The notes beneath the pieces are model-generated. The model ran no database searches and had not been told where the DNA came from. It saw only the letters and a list, made by a program, of their open reading frames with translations. 64,000 bases of DNA from Semisulcospira habei (taxonomy: Eukaryota > Mollusca > Gastropoda > Semisulcospiridae), in contig BTPG01000001.1 of the NCBI GenBank assembly GCA_036245525.1, positions 180,530,736-180,594,735 on the forward strand, in the 5' to 3' direction. This document shows, one piece after another, positions 54,377-64,000 of the stretch (position 1 is its first letter; the number at the start of each line of letters is the position of its first letter). A program made the translations under genes and the position numbers.

Positions 54377-57300
54377 TCATTTCTTTTGTAACTTTTTCAG
54401 TCTGTTGCGGATGTAATAGTTAATGTTTGTCCAGCGCCTATGTCTAAGTGCAGGGTCTTCTGCAATTGCCTGCTGTATCTCGGCCTGTCCAGGAAGTTTG
54501 TTCACGACGAGGTGCGTCTTGAAACGAGTTTCAACAGCTTTCTCTTCAGCTTTCCCCCATGGTTTCCGTGTAAATCTAGCTTTCTTTCGAACAGGAGCTG
54601 ACGCAGAACTGTCATCATCAAAACTATCTAGTTTGTCATCAGGCTCTGGACGTCTTTTCTCGGTCATGCTCATTGATTCCTGTGTTGTTGACTTGCTATT
54701 TGCTTCATTCACATGTGCTGTTTCCCCAGAGACCTCTCTGCGAGTTTCTGATGTGTTTTCATTGTCAAAGTCAATCTCTTCATCATCGCCCAGTTCAGCT
54801 CTAATGCAACTCTCAAAATCTGTCATCCCATTGTTAACTGACAGAAGAATCTTTGCCACTTTTGCCTTTTGAAGGACGTCCTGAGGTTGGCGGTAGATAT
54901 GGCGATGTATCCGAATATCATGACCAAGGAAGTCTGCCAGCTGATCCTGGTCTAACTCCGAGATGGCCATGGACTGAGCCAATGTTGCAACCTGCTTCCG
55001 TAACTGAGTAAATGTGAACATGGCTGGGTTTGACACTTGTGCTTGTAGCGCATGTTCCTTCAAAACATCATGGCCTCTGTAAGGCCTCTGACCAGAAGGT
55101 GTTGCAAAGATGTACTGGGAACCAGCGAGAGCTGGCACTGATTGCCTTATTTTAAGGATTCTGTCCACAGTTGTCATCATCTTCTTCGTCAGCAAAATGG
55201 GAACACTCCTATTAAACTTGCCCCTGATTTCCACTCACTGAAAATGATTCACCATTTTCTTCTCAACCTCTGTGAGACCTTTCAAGATATCTTGATTGGT
55301 GATCATTAGCATTCTGGAAGTCTGATACCTTCATTCTCTGAACCTCTCCCCCTCGTTTTCGGTTGAAAAGTGATACAGCGCAAAGAGTTGCTTTAACCAC
55401 TGTCGGATAATCTTCCGAAACCATCCTTGTCTCAAGAAGCTGTTGGACCTTCCTCACATCTTCACATGATGGGATCAGCTTGGGTTTGTTCATGGTCATT
55501 TTCCCGACCGACTGGGCTGCTGTAGCTGACACAATCGTACCAGTCCCCGGTGAAGACAGAGTCAAACCGCTGCGCCTCAGAGAGCTCCTGTCGCCACCTG
55601 TCATCTGAACCCTGCCCAAGCTGTTTGGATGCCAGCGACTGTTTGATCTGTGAACATTTTTTCAAAGCATGGCCTATGCGCATTGCGAGATTGCCTTTTT
55701 TGACCTGATGTGTGTCCTCATCAAATTCTGCTAGCTCTTTTACAGCCAGTACAACATGATCAAAGCTAGCTGAATTGATCACAGCATTTAAACTTGCGAT
55801 TTTCATTTCTGACCTCACTCTAAGAATCTTTAATAGTCTCCCTAACTCCCGCATCCTGGAGCTGATTTGCCCAGACGTGTGTTCTTCAATGTCCCTGCGG
55901 TCAAATAATCTCTTTCCATACTCCAGAAGCAAGGGGTCAGCTCTGATGAGACGGCTTATCTCATCATCTCTCTGTCTGGCTAAAACCTTATGATAGAAGG
56001 AAAAGTCAACGTCTAAAGGTATTGGAAGCATTAGTCTGCCACGTTGAGCAGCCTCACCTCTCTTAGCGAACTGAAACCCTCCTTGTTTCTGACAGGAACG
56101 TTTTGAGCGTACAGAGATCAGCTTTTGAGGATAGAGCCCTTTGCAATGGCTACAGGCGAGAAGGTCGTCTACCTTACTAGTTTTGGTGCGATACTTAGGA
56201 ATCAAAGATCCTGATTTCTTTTCAAGAACGGCAACATTATGCATGTAATCACCCTCATCTTGTATTCTGATCCATGCTTGACGTCTCTGCTTAGTCCCTT
56301 TTTTTATCATCAAAATTTTAGCAACGTCAGCCTCATCTGCATGGACATGTTGTAAGTGCGTGCTCATTTTCAAAACAAGCTTGCCACAAAATTTGCATGC
56401 ATGTTTCTTGTCCCATTTGTACTTTCCTTTCCCTCTGTGACACGTGCACACCCGTTTCTTTGGTAAGCGCTCTTTCCCCACCCCCAGCATCATGTTCCTT
56501 CTGCCTATCCACATTGTCATTGCCACCCCTAATTCATCCCCTAACGCACACTTCACCTTGCTGGTACTTGCTTCACTGACACCTGCCCACCCTGAACCAG
56601 CCACTTTGAAATCTAACATATTTAACATATTCAATACAATACTGTCTGTGTCAGAGACCCCAGAGATTGATGGCGACACACCGTCTGAATCCTGTGAGCT
56701 CGAGCCAGGAACAAACTCCTCATCATCACTGTCCTTGTATTGCGATGCGCTTGCACTCTCAGTCTCAGGCCCATCCCAGGCTCCATTTGCCAACTGGAAA
56801 AGGAAAGAAGAAAAGAAAGCTGCATTGGTACAAAAGCAGCCCAATTTTGGTTTAAAGGGCCTTGCACAAGAATATAAAGAGTAATCCCGTGTATCCCATG
56901 TATGACCGATTTACATATGTGTGACCTTGGTGACGAGGGCTGGCTTTCGCAGGAGCAAAATTTATGTTTTCTGAAAATGTAAGCAGTTTTCACACATCTG
57001 TCAGCCCCGCGTGACCCTTTGAGAGAGGTCACTCAAATTGGTATGTTTACAAAGGTCTTGCCACAAAGTATCCTTGGGCCAAGCTTGAACAATGTGGCTT
57101 GAATAGTCTCCGAGAAAATGCCACTGTTAACGTTTACCATGGACGCGGACGGACGGACGACCAGTGGCCCAGAACATAAACTCACTTTTGCTTCGCACGT
57201 GAGCCAATAAAATGAAGATGATCATAGAATCACTTACCAGTTTGTAATTGGGGGCATTCCCCTGCCGTCTATGCACCCTCCTACCAGACGCACCCTCTGC

Positions 57301-57426
57301 GGCAGACGACGCTGGGCCATCATGCTGCAGCTGACTAATTTTGCCATGGGCCTTGGTCATGTGCCAGGAAGGGGCGTGCTTGTCCACTTCCATAGATCCC
57401 GATGGGTTTGGACATCCTGCTGCCAT
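54377..57426 (-). pseudogene. Tyrosine-recombinase-like gene with zinc fingers and SANT-like end, copy B
   Basis: Model on the minus strand: exon 1 57238-57426 (63 codons; starts MAAGCPNPSG), donor CTG/GTAAGT, intron 56794-57237 (444 bp), acceptor CTTTTCCAG, exon 2 56793 down to the stop at 54377. It keeps parts lost in copy A: a helical RLLKILRVRSEMK stretch and LFNRKRGGEVQRM, which holds the candidate first catalytic Arg. Then come YIFATPSG, TQLRKQVAT (Arg of the second box; Thr where His is usual), FLGHDIRIHRHIYRQP (His and candidate nucleophile Tyr), an acidic linker, an NLS-like KKARFTRK and a SANT-like end. Lesions: 2 bp lost near 55533, 8 bp lost near 55303, and a CGA-to-TGA stop near 55242. 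In the second Cys-rich site the His is Arg. Recombinase function is inferred. Confidence 0.65.
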
Positions 57427-58358
57427 CTGCCGCTGGGTGTGTGCAGAAAGTGCTGAGTATAGCCAATTCAGTGCTGCAATGCAAAAATTGGTCAAATGCA
57501 ACCATTGTAAACCATGGACATTTACTGCAGTACCCCCTGCCCCCTACGAACAATAACTGGTAATACAGTAACATGCGACACTTCAGTTGCAAAATCCGAA
57601 AAAAACTATTTGTGGAAGTCTGTTCTTCGAATTGCGAGGTAGTTTTGCGTACGGGGATTCAAATACACACTGACATCTGGCGCCATCTTGTTTATAGTGC
57701 ATGCATGTGTCAAGTTACTTTTCGATCACAATCACACATGTCAGAAAAAAAAAGCAACCCAATCGCGTGACAGATTGACCTTGTAATGTGTTATTGAACG
57801 AATTCCTTTCATTGAAGAAGAAAGCTTTTGTTAAAATCGTGGGGTTCTATTATCTGTTACTACAAGACTGACTGAAAAGCACCGAGACGCGGGTCGTAGC
57901 AGACGGCCGCGTCTCAGTTTTCTCGGCCAAACGGGCCCATATAGGCTACTGTGCAATTGCATCTGATTGGGAGCATATCAGTTAAATAACTGCGTTGAAG
58001 AAGTACACTTGGGCGTGCTCTTAACTAAGAAATATTGCATAAAATCAATCGTACCTGATGGAACGACGGCTGGCGGGACGAGAGACAATAGAAGGGGAAA
58101 CAACTCAGTTCATCTGTGCAGCCGAACGACGCTCGCTTCCGTGGTAACACACTGGCCCAGTGCGTTTAAAACACACATTAGGTAAACCTGCAGAAATGGG
58201 ACATCCAATTTTTATATTTTTTTCTGACTTTTGAATGAAAGATAATGCAGAAACAATCCTCAGAAAAAATGGGTGCCTGACTTGGTCACCCAGAATTTTA
58301 CACACACCCATTTTCCATAAAGATGGTAAAGAAAGTTACCCATTTCAGGGGTTTTGTG

Positions 58359-58547
<189 letters not shown>

Positions 58548-59001
58548 CATACGGCGCTTAGCGCCAAAACGACGTTCAAAAGCAAGGTTAGCGTGGCTAT
58601 GCTATTATGCTATGCTATTATTGAAGGGACAAGGACTTCCAGCTGGCGCTGATTTCGTCCGGGGGGGGGGGGGGGGATGGGCCAAGGGGTTGGGGGGGGG
58701 GGAAGGGGGTTTAGTTCTGGCTGTCTGTCGCTGGTGCCCGCGCATCGGTAGTTTTACAGTCTTGCATCCTGGCTGCCCGCGCCCTATGGGGGTCGAGTCG
58801 TAGGGGGGTGGGGTGGGGGGTGGGGGGGGGGGGGTCTCCTTCGTTCTTGTCGTCCCTGACGGGTCGTTTGTTTAGGTGTGTTGGATCAGGGGGTGTTTGT
58901 TAAGTAGTTGTATTGTCTGGTTTGCGGTGGTGTGCCAAGTGTCTGGGGTGGGGTTTATGAGACCTTCCAGTGTGAGAGGTGAGTTTAGTATGTCTTCTAG
59001 T

Positions 59002-61230
59002 CTAGCTCTGGCGTGGTTTATGGTAGGGCAGTCTAGGAGTATATGTAAGTTCTGTTGTGAGTGTGTGGCCGCATGTACATATGACTGGGTTGGGGTGGAC
59101 CAGGTATCTCTCGCCCCCTAGTCTGATTCTTGTTAGTCGGGTTTGGTCTTTACTTTTGCCTGAGAGTAGGATGGGTACGTTGTTTAGGACCCTCGTGAGG
59201 CCTTTACGTGTACCTCTTTTTGCGTGATGAAATTCTTTTTCCCATAGATTTTGGAAGGCTGGCCGGAGGGCGTTTGATCTTTCGGCTGCCGACAAGGGTA
59301 GGTCGAAGGAGGTCGATTCTTGGTCGAGGCCTTTCTTCGCTATTTTATCTGCTTTCTCATTACCTGGGATCCCTACATGGGAGGGAACCCAAATGAACTT
59401 AATTTCCTGGCCTAATTCTGTGAGTTCCGCTACTCTGAGTCTAATAAGATATGTTAGGTCTTCTCGGGAGGAGTCCAAGTTTTGGATCGCTTGGATCGCT
59501 GATAGGGATTCAGTGACTATGAGAATTTGTTTAGCTGCATTCAGGTCTGCTTTTATTACTTTGATGGCTCCTAGGATTGCCGTGAGTTCGGCTGTGAAGA
59601 CCGCCGTGTGATCCGGTAATTTGATGGCTCTGTCCGATTTATGAGGAACGTGGATACCTAGTCCAGTTGCGTGTGTGCGTGGGTCGTGGGATCCATCTGT
59701 GTAGATGATGGTGTATTTGTTGTACGTGGTTGTTCTTTTTACGTCGAACTCTAGTCTCATTTTGGGCCCGTCTATTTCTTTTTTGAGCTTGGTTAGGTCC
59801 AGGTCTACTTCTATTTGGGGTAGTTTCCATGGTGGTACGTTTATTGGTGCGTTGGGTGCTTTATTTGGTAGCTTAAGATTTATGGACTCTTCCAGCTTCT
59901 GTACCACTGTTTTTATTTGGGGTTGTTGAGTGGGTTCGAATTTGGGGGTGTGGTTGGTGTTTAGGGTTTGTTTGGCCGGGTGGTCATCCGGCATACCTAT
60001 TGTTTTATAGAAGAGGTTAGCTGCTCTTTCTGCTATTATGATGTTGATGGGTCTCTGGTCGCACTCCGCCAGTACAAGGAGGTTGGGGGTATGTCTTGGG
60101 ACTCCCAAGACCACCCTCAGGGCCCCGACCTGGACTGTCAGGAGTTTTTTTGTTTGAGTTTTGTTGAGGTTGGTGAGGAGGGGGGCTGCATAAAGTAGCC
60201 TGGACATCACGTATGAGTGGTATAGATTTAGGAGTGATTTGGGGTCCGTGCCCCAATCTGCTCCGCTTACTTTGCACATTAGGTTGATTCCTTTCCTGGC
60301 CGACTGACAGATTTGGTTTACGTATGGTGCCCAATTATTATTGTGTGTGAATATTACTCCTAGGAATGTGACTTGTTTGCGGTATTCTATGTCGGTCCCG
60401 TCGATTTGAAGCTGAGGCACGGGGGTTCTTATTTGGTATCTTTTGGCGCGGTTGGTTTGAAATATGATAGCCTGGGTCTTTTGGGTAGAGATTTTTAGGC
60501 CTGCTCTAACTATCCATTTCTCGACTCGTGTCAGGTCTTGTTGGAGTTCTTGAAGTCCCACTAGTTCCATTTTATTCCCTTTCCATTTGTTCGTGATTTT
60601 TCCTGTTAGGGACGTGTCGTCTGCGAATTGCATTATGTTACTGTTCCTGACTACGTGTTGTAGACCCGTGAGTAGGAGTGTAAATAGGAGGGGGCTGAGT
60701 ACCGATCCTTGGGGTACCCCGTTATCTAAGGTGTATTCTTTGGATATCGCGTTGCCTAATCTGACTACTATCCGACGGTCGGCCAGGAAGGCTTGGACGA
60801 AGTTGTACATTTTGTTGGATATCCCTAGGTCGCCCATCCTACTGAGTAATTTTTCGTGCCATACCATGTCATAAGCTTTTTCTATGTCTAAGAATATTCC
60901 CACCAGTTCGGTTCTCCTTTCCCGGTCGGTGTTTAGAATTTCTTGTTGTAGGGAGGCCAAATGGTCTAATGTGCTGCGTTTTTTCCTAAACCTGCTCTGT
61001 TGGGGTGGTAGGAGTTGGTGTTTTTCGCAGTAGGACGTGAGCCTGATTTTGAGAATTTTCTCCAATAATTTGCCCAGCTGAGATGTTAGTGCTATGGGCC
61101 TGTAGCTCCCTGGCTGGTATGTCGGTTTGCCGGGTTTAGGGAGTGGGAATACTATTGCTTTTTTCCACTGGGTGGGGTATTGACCACTAGTGTATATGTC
61201 ATTAAATAGGGTTACAATGGCTTGTTTCAT
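59002..61230 (-). CDS. LINE reverse transcriptase plus RNase H
   Basis: 742 codons. RT: SYRPIALTSQLGKLLEKIL (42-60), RFRKKRSTLDHL, LDIEKAYDMVW (motif A, about 115), GVPQGSVLSPLLF (171-183), FADD (202-205). RNase H (about 507-635): YTDGS (Asp 512), FTAELTAI (Glu 548), VTESLSAI (Glu 574 where Asp is usual), PSHVGIPGNEKAD (His 618, Asp 628). The last stretch keeps CTCGH of a Cys/His knuckle, but its sense then slips frame. Upstream coding (61278-61580) is in another frame, with a break at the A9-type run near 61245. RNase H would remove the RNA strand after copying. Confidence 0.85.
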   Translation of the reverse strand: MKQAIVTLFNDIYTSGQYPTQWKKAIVFPLPKPGKPTYQPGSYRPIALTSQLGKLLEKILKIRLTSYCEKHQLLPPQQSRFRKKRSTLDHLASLQQEILNTDRERRTELVGIFLDIEKAYDMVWHEKLLSRMGDLGISNKMYNFVQAFLADRRIVVRLGNAISKEYTLDNGVPQGSVLSPLLFTLLLTGLQHVVRNSNIMQFADDTSLTGKITNKWKGNKMELVGLQELQQDLTRVEKWIVRAGLKISTQKTQAIIFQTNRAKRYQIRTPVPQLQIDGTDIEYRKQVTFLGVIFTHNNNWAPYVNQICQSARKGINLMCKVSGADWGTDPKSLLNLYHSYVMSRLLYAAPLLTNLNKTQTKKLLTVQVGALRVVLGVPRHTPNLLVLAECDQRPINIIIAERAANLFYKTIGMPDDHPAKQTLNTNHTPKFEPTQQPQIKTVVQKLEESINLKLPNKAPNAPINVPPWKLPQIEVDLDLTKLKKEIDGPKMRLEFDVKRTTTYNKYTIIYTDGSHDPRTHATGLGIHVPHKSDRAIKLPDHTAVFTAELTAILGAIKVIKADLNAAKQILIVTESLSAIQAIQNLDSSREDLTYLIRLRVAELTELGQEIKFIWVPSHVGIPGNEKADKIAKKGLDQESTSFDLPLSAAERSNALRPAFQNLWEKEFHHAKRGTRKGLTRVLNNVPILLSGKSKDQTRLTRIRLGGERYLVHPNPVICTCGHTLTTELTYTPRLPYHKPRQS

Positions 61231-61277
61231 GGACGGGTGACTTTTTTTTTAATCATTTCGTATGTAATTAAGTCCGC

Positions 61278-61790
61278 TCATGGGGCTTTGCCTTTCCCCG
61301 TACTTTGCAGGGCTTGGTTTAGTTCAATGATGGAGATTTCGCTGTCTAGTTCATAATTCTCTTTCCATGTGGGTCTTTCAAAACATTGACTAATGTGTGG
61401 TTTAAGGTCTTTGAATTCTGCTGTTAGGTTTTCGTTCGAGCTGGCCATGCTGAAGGTGTGGGCTAGTATATCTGCTTTTTCTTGTTCGGTAGCGTACACC
61501 CTATGCTCAGTTTTTAGGGATGGCATGTCTGATCTTGGACCGTTATTGAGGGCTTTAATTTTGTCCCAGCTTTCCTTCATTTGGGATTTAATATTGTTAG
61601 ATTCTGTAAAGGCATGCCAGTCTGCTTTCTTAGCTACTTTAATAGTTCTGTCGGCTATTGTTTTGGCACGTTTGTATTCTATTCTGTTTTCGGGCGTTCT
61701 ATGTTTTTTCCAGATTTGAAGCTTTCGTTTCCTACTTTTTACAACGTGGTCACAGGCTTTGTTCCACCAGGATTTCCCTGGTTTTCCATT
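61278..61790 (-). pseudogene. LINE linker upstream of RT
   Basis: The frame at 61278-61580 has WDKIKALNNG, TEHRVYATEQEKADILAHTF and ELDSEISIIELNQALQ, the usual lead-in to RT. It stops at GKAP*, where a Gly is normal. Further upstream KSWWNKACD (about 61760) shows the start of the retained part. Confidence 0.7.
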
Positions 61791-61994
61791 ATCCGAGCTG
61801 GCGGGGGTGCTCTCCTTGACTGCTCGGATAATCGGTTAGCGTGGCTTGACGTGACGTCATTTTTATCTTGTTACTTCTTTGCCAGACCATGAGCCCTGCC
61901 CGTCTGTTATGTCATTTGCAGTCTACGGAACGCGCTCCGACCAGCCCCATCCTAAAGTCTACCGTATTCTACGGTAGACAAAAATGATGGGGAA

Positions 61995-62210
61995 AGTCTG
62001 TATGGAGGGGTTGCTGCTGAAGCTTCTACCGTCTGGTCGGGCACGATGTACTGTTGGCTGAAAGATTCCGGCCTCTTCAACAGAACAGCAAGAATGATGT
62101 CGACATCACACTCAGCAGTCTTGTCAAACACGGGGAAGGTACCAGCAGTACCAAAGTACGTCTCGAACACCCTATCTCCAGACGACTAAGCAGTGTGGAG
62201 ACAAACATAC
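61995..62210 (+). pseudogene. Jockey-like RT fragment, second copy
   Basis: Matches 8575-8800: CTCTTCAACAGAACAGCAAG and ACACTCAGCAGTC blocks. It reads FNRTAR..., then jumps to AVPKYVSNTLSPDD with a stop. More of the palm is deleted than in the copy at 8571. Confidence 0.55.
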
Positions 62211-64000
62211 TGACTAGTATTTTCTTAACCAGTCCTGAAAAAGTAGCATTTCTTTTGCTCGTCAGTGTATGTCTGCAAAGTGCCCAAACACAGATACGTA
62301 TCAGACTACAGAAAAGAACAGTAGCATAATTAAACTTGAAGGAAAAGAAACACACATCCAATGCACAAACACCATGTTGAACGCTGTTACGCCTGTTTTC
62401 CGAATTCACGTTGCTGAATAATTATTATGTGCTGTTTCGGGCCATTCTCCACCCCCCCCCCCACCCCCAGCCCCCCCTCCACATCTCCCCTCCTGTGGAC
62501 GTGTGGAGGGGAGCGGAGTGAGAGGGGTGTGGGTCAGTGATGGAAGGAGAGAAATAACTGTGCTGTTCGACGTTCATTTATATATTAATTCATGTCGGTG
62601 CAGCTACAGTACTCTAGTATTTCCCCATTGAAGAACGCACACTAAATGTTGAAAATAATAATTACATTTTATTTTACGAGCCTTGCATTTATTGTTCTTT
62701 GGAGGAAACACTAGAACACTGTGTCGTCCTTCGTAAAAACGGATACAGTGACAATACCTGACAATTACTAGTCAAAAGTAAACGTAGCTTTGAAATAAAA
62801 ATGAATAGCTAATGACCTCCTCTTTTGACAGATAGATTAAATGAACACCGACAAGAGGATTGATTCATGTTCAGTCCTTCCAAATTCCTGTACGAATGAA
62901 TCAGTCAATGATTCAGTCAGTCCACCATCAATGAATCCATTAGTGAATCAATAAACAAATCCATGAATAAATGAATCCACGAATGAATCCATGAATGACA
63001 AATTCATAAATGAGTGAATTAATGAAGGAAGAAACACACACAAAATACAAGTTTTCCTGCATGTTAATACACACGGTGAACATCATATCTGACAAAATGA
63101 ATGTCATTTCAAGCGAAATTAATACGGAGTCAAAAAACGACCCACTTCACGCCAGAAAAAAAAGTATTTCGCACATGAAAATCACCCGCCAGATGAGAAT
63201 GATTGTGCCGCAATATGTGCAAATGTAAAACATGCTTGTAATGCCTCCCCCAATAAAAAGGAATGAAAGGAAACAAAAAACATAAAAAAAAAAATAAAAT
63301 AAATAAAAAAAAAAAAAAAGAAAGAAAGAAAGAAAGAAATTCAACTAACACCGTTGATACCGCTTAATGTCACAAGTATTTGATTTTAAAAGATACGTTT
63401 TATATGTGATTTTAGCGAGTATATTTATAAGGTGACACGTCACTGTCTTTTCATTGAAAGGACGTGATACGTTACTTTGCATTTTAATATGGCCATTCTA
63501 TGGTCCCTTTTCAACCTTGATATGTGTTTGTATCGTATTATATTACAGTCCTAGACGATTAATATTTTTTGGCCGCAAAGATCTCCAATTATGTCAAATT
63601 TGTAATGTGTCCCTTGGCGTCACTGCGTCGTATGCATTGTTTACCACCCTTCATTTACTAGCATTCAAGGTAGTGTATCAGCGGTACCAGTTTTCAAAGT
63701 CCAGCAAAGCGGTGTGTGCTGGTTTGTGATTTTTTATTTTTTTTTTTTACATGGGGACATAGGGTTCAAATTGCCATACATTTATTAGCTCACTGAAGTG
63801 TCAGCTGGCGATTCTTTCACCACAGGTCCAATGGGCTCTAAGCACCTTGTACCACGATCGCTTAGTTGCTATAGACAGTAATACGTATAGAAAGGCATGC
63901 AGACAGGTCCTGGTAAATCAGTGGTATAGTTGAAGTGCACCCGAATTCATCAGTGTTCATGTCATACTCCATTTGTAATCGCTGTCCCCAGTCAAATATC
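62211..64000. other. No recognised gene; low-complexity tracts
   Basis: Holds a C-rich run (62451-62487), a degenerate array of GAATGAATCCAT-like units (62890-63010), and an A-rich tract ending in (AAAG)n (63282-63340). There is no motif-bearing frame on either strand. Confidence 0.5.

Larger units (their letters stand above)
58599..61833 (-). mobile_element. 5'-truncated LINE with RNase H (I-like)
   Basis: GGTTAGCGTGGCT at 58586-58598 and 61834-61846 is a 13-bp target duplication. Removing the insert restores the X sequence seen at 6330-6400. The 3' end on the left carries ATGCTATT-type repeats as its tail. The 3' UTR is G-rich on the plus strand (58660-58840). The endonuclease and first ORF are missing. 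RT followed by RNase H is known from the I group and relatives. Confidence 0.88.

Overview
This window looks like repeat-rich animal DNA, most likely from a marine invertebrate and plausibly a mollusc. The basis is spliced gene fragments, several clades of non-LTR retrotransposon (LINE), tRNA-derived SINE heads, TTAA-flanked miniature inverted-repeat elements (MITEs), and long AC, AAT and GA microsatellites. The phylum is inferred from the style of the repeats, not proven. I found no complete host gene, no CRISPR array, no rRNA and no functional tRNA. Almost all long open frames belong to mobile elements.

Layout. 0.5-1.3 kb: two short palindromic MITEs. About 1.75-6.43 kb: a repeat family (called X here) with an AC core, entered by a tRNA-derived SINE and by a LINE that lies between two AC arrays. 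8.6-11.9 kb: decayed jockey-like and L2-like LINE pieces. 13.0-16.9 kb: a nearly full-length L2/CR1-like LINE (minus strand) with target-site duplications (TSDs). 18.0-21.2 kb: RTE-like endonuclease and L2-like reverse transcriptase (RT) fragments. 21.2-28.1 kb: another L2-like LINE (minus) whose 3' UTR is split by a full-length, open RTE-like element (21329-24630, 11-bp TSD). 28.25-30.8 kb: a unit bounded by imperfect inverted termini and AC/TG arrays (unit C). 31-41.8 kb: mostly diffuse intron-like repeats, two tRNA-like SINE heads, a CR1-like 3' end, a young RTE 3' fragment and a tandemly duplicated exon-like segment.

41.9-62.0 kb is the most interesting part. A second copy of family X appears to have been entered at its AC core by two related units in tandem, A (about 43.14-49.98 kb) and B (about 50.07-58.36 kb). 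Each has AC arrays outside and roughly 55-bp imperfect inverted termini that match unit C. A and B each carry, on the minus strand, a broken copy of an intron-containing gene. Its product combines C2H2-like zinc fingers, a tyrosine-recombinase-like core and a C-terminal SANT/Myb-like domain. I propose that this gene is the mobility gene of an AC-microsatellite-associated transposon family, with A and B as decayed autonomous copies and C as a short relative. Within A and B lie TTAA MITEs, one carrying a hAT-like insertion in the gene's intron, a 0.67-kb TIR element, a 155-bp minisatellite and a 5'-truncated LINE. A separate 5'-truncated LINE with an RNase H domain (58599-61833, 13-bp TSD) sits in the right half of X.

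The genes here do not form a pathway. They act as layers: X first, AC-seeking units and LINEs next, then TTAA MITEs, then a hAT-like MITE. Empty sites within the window let several of these steps be ordered.
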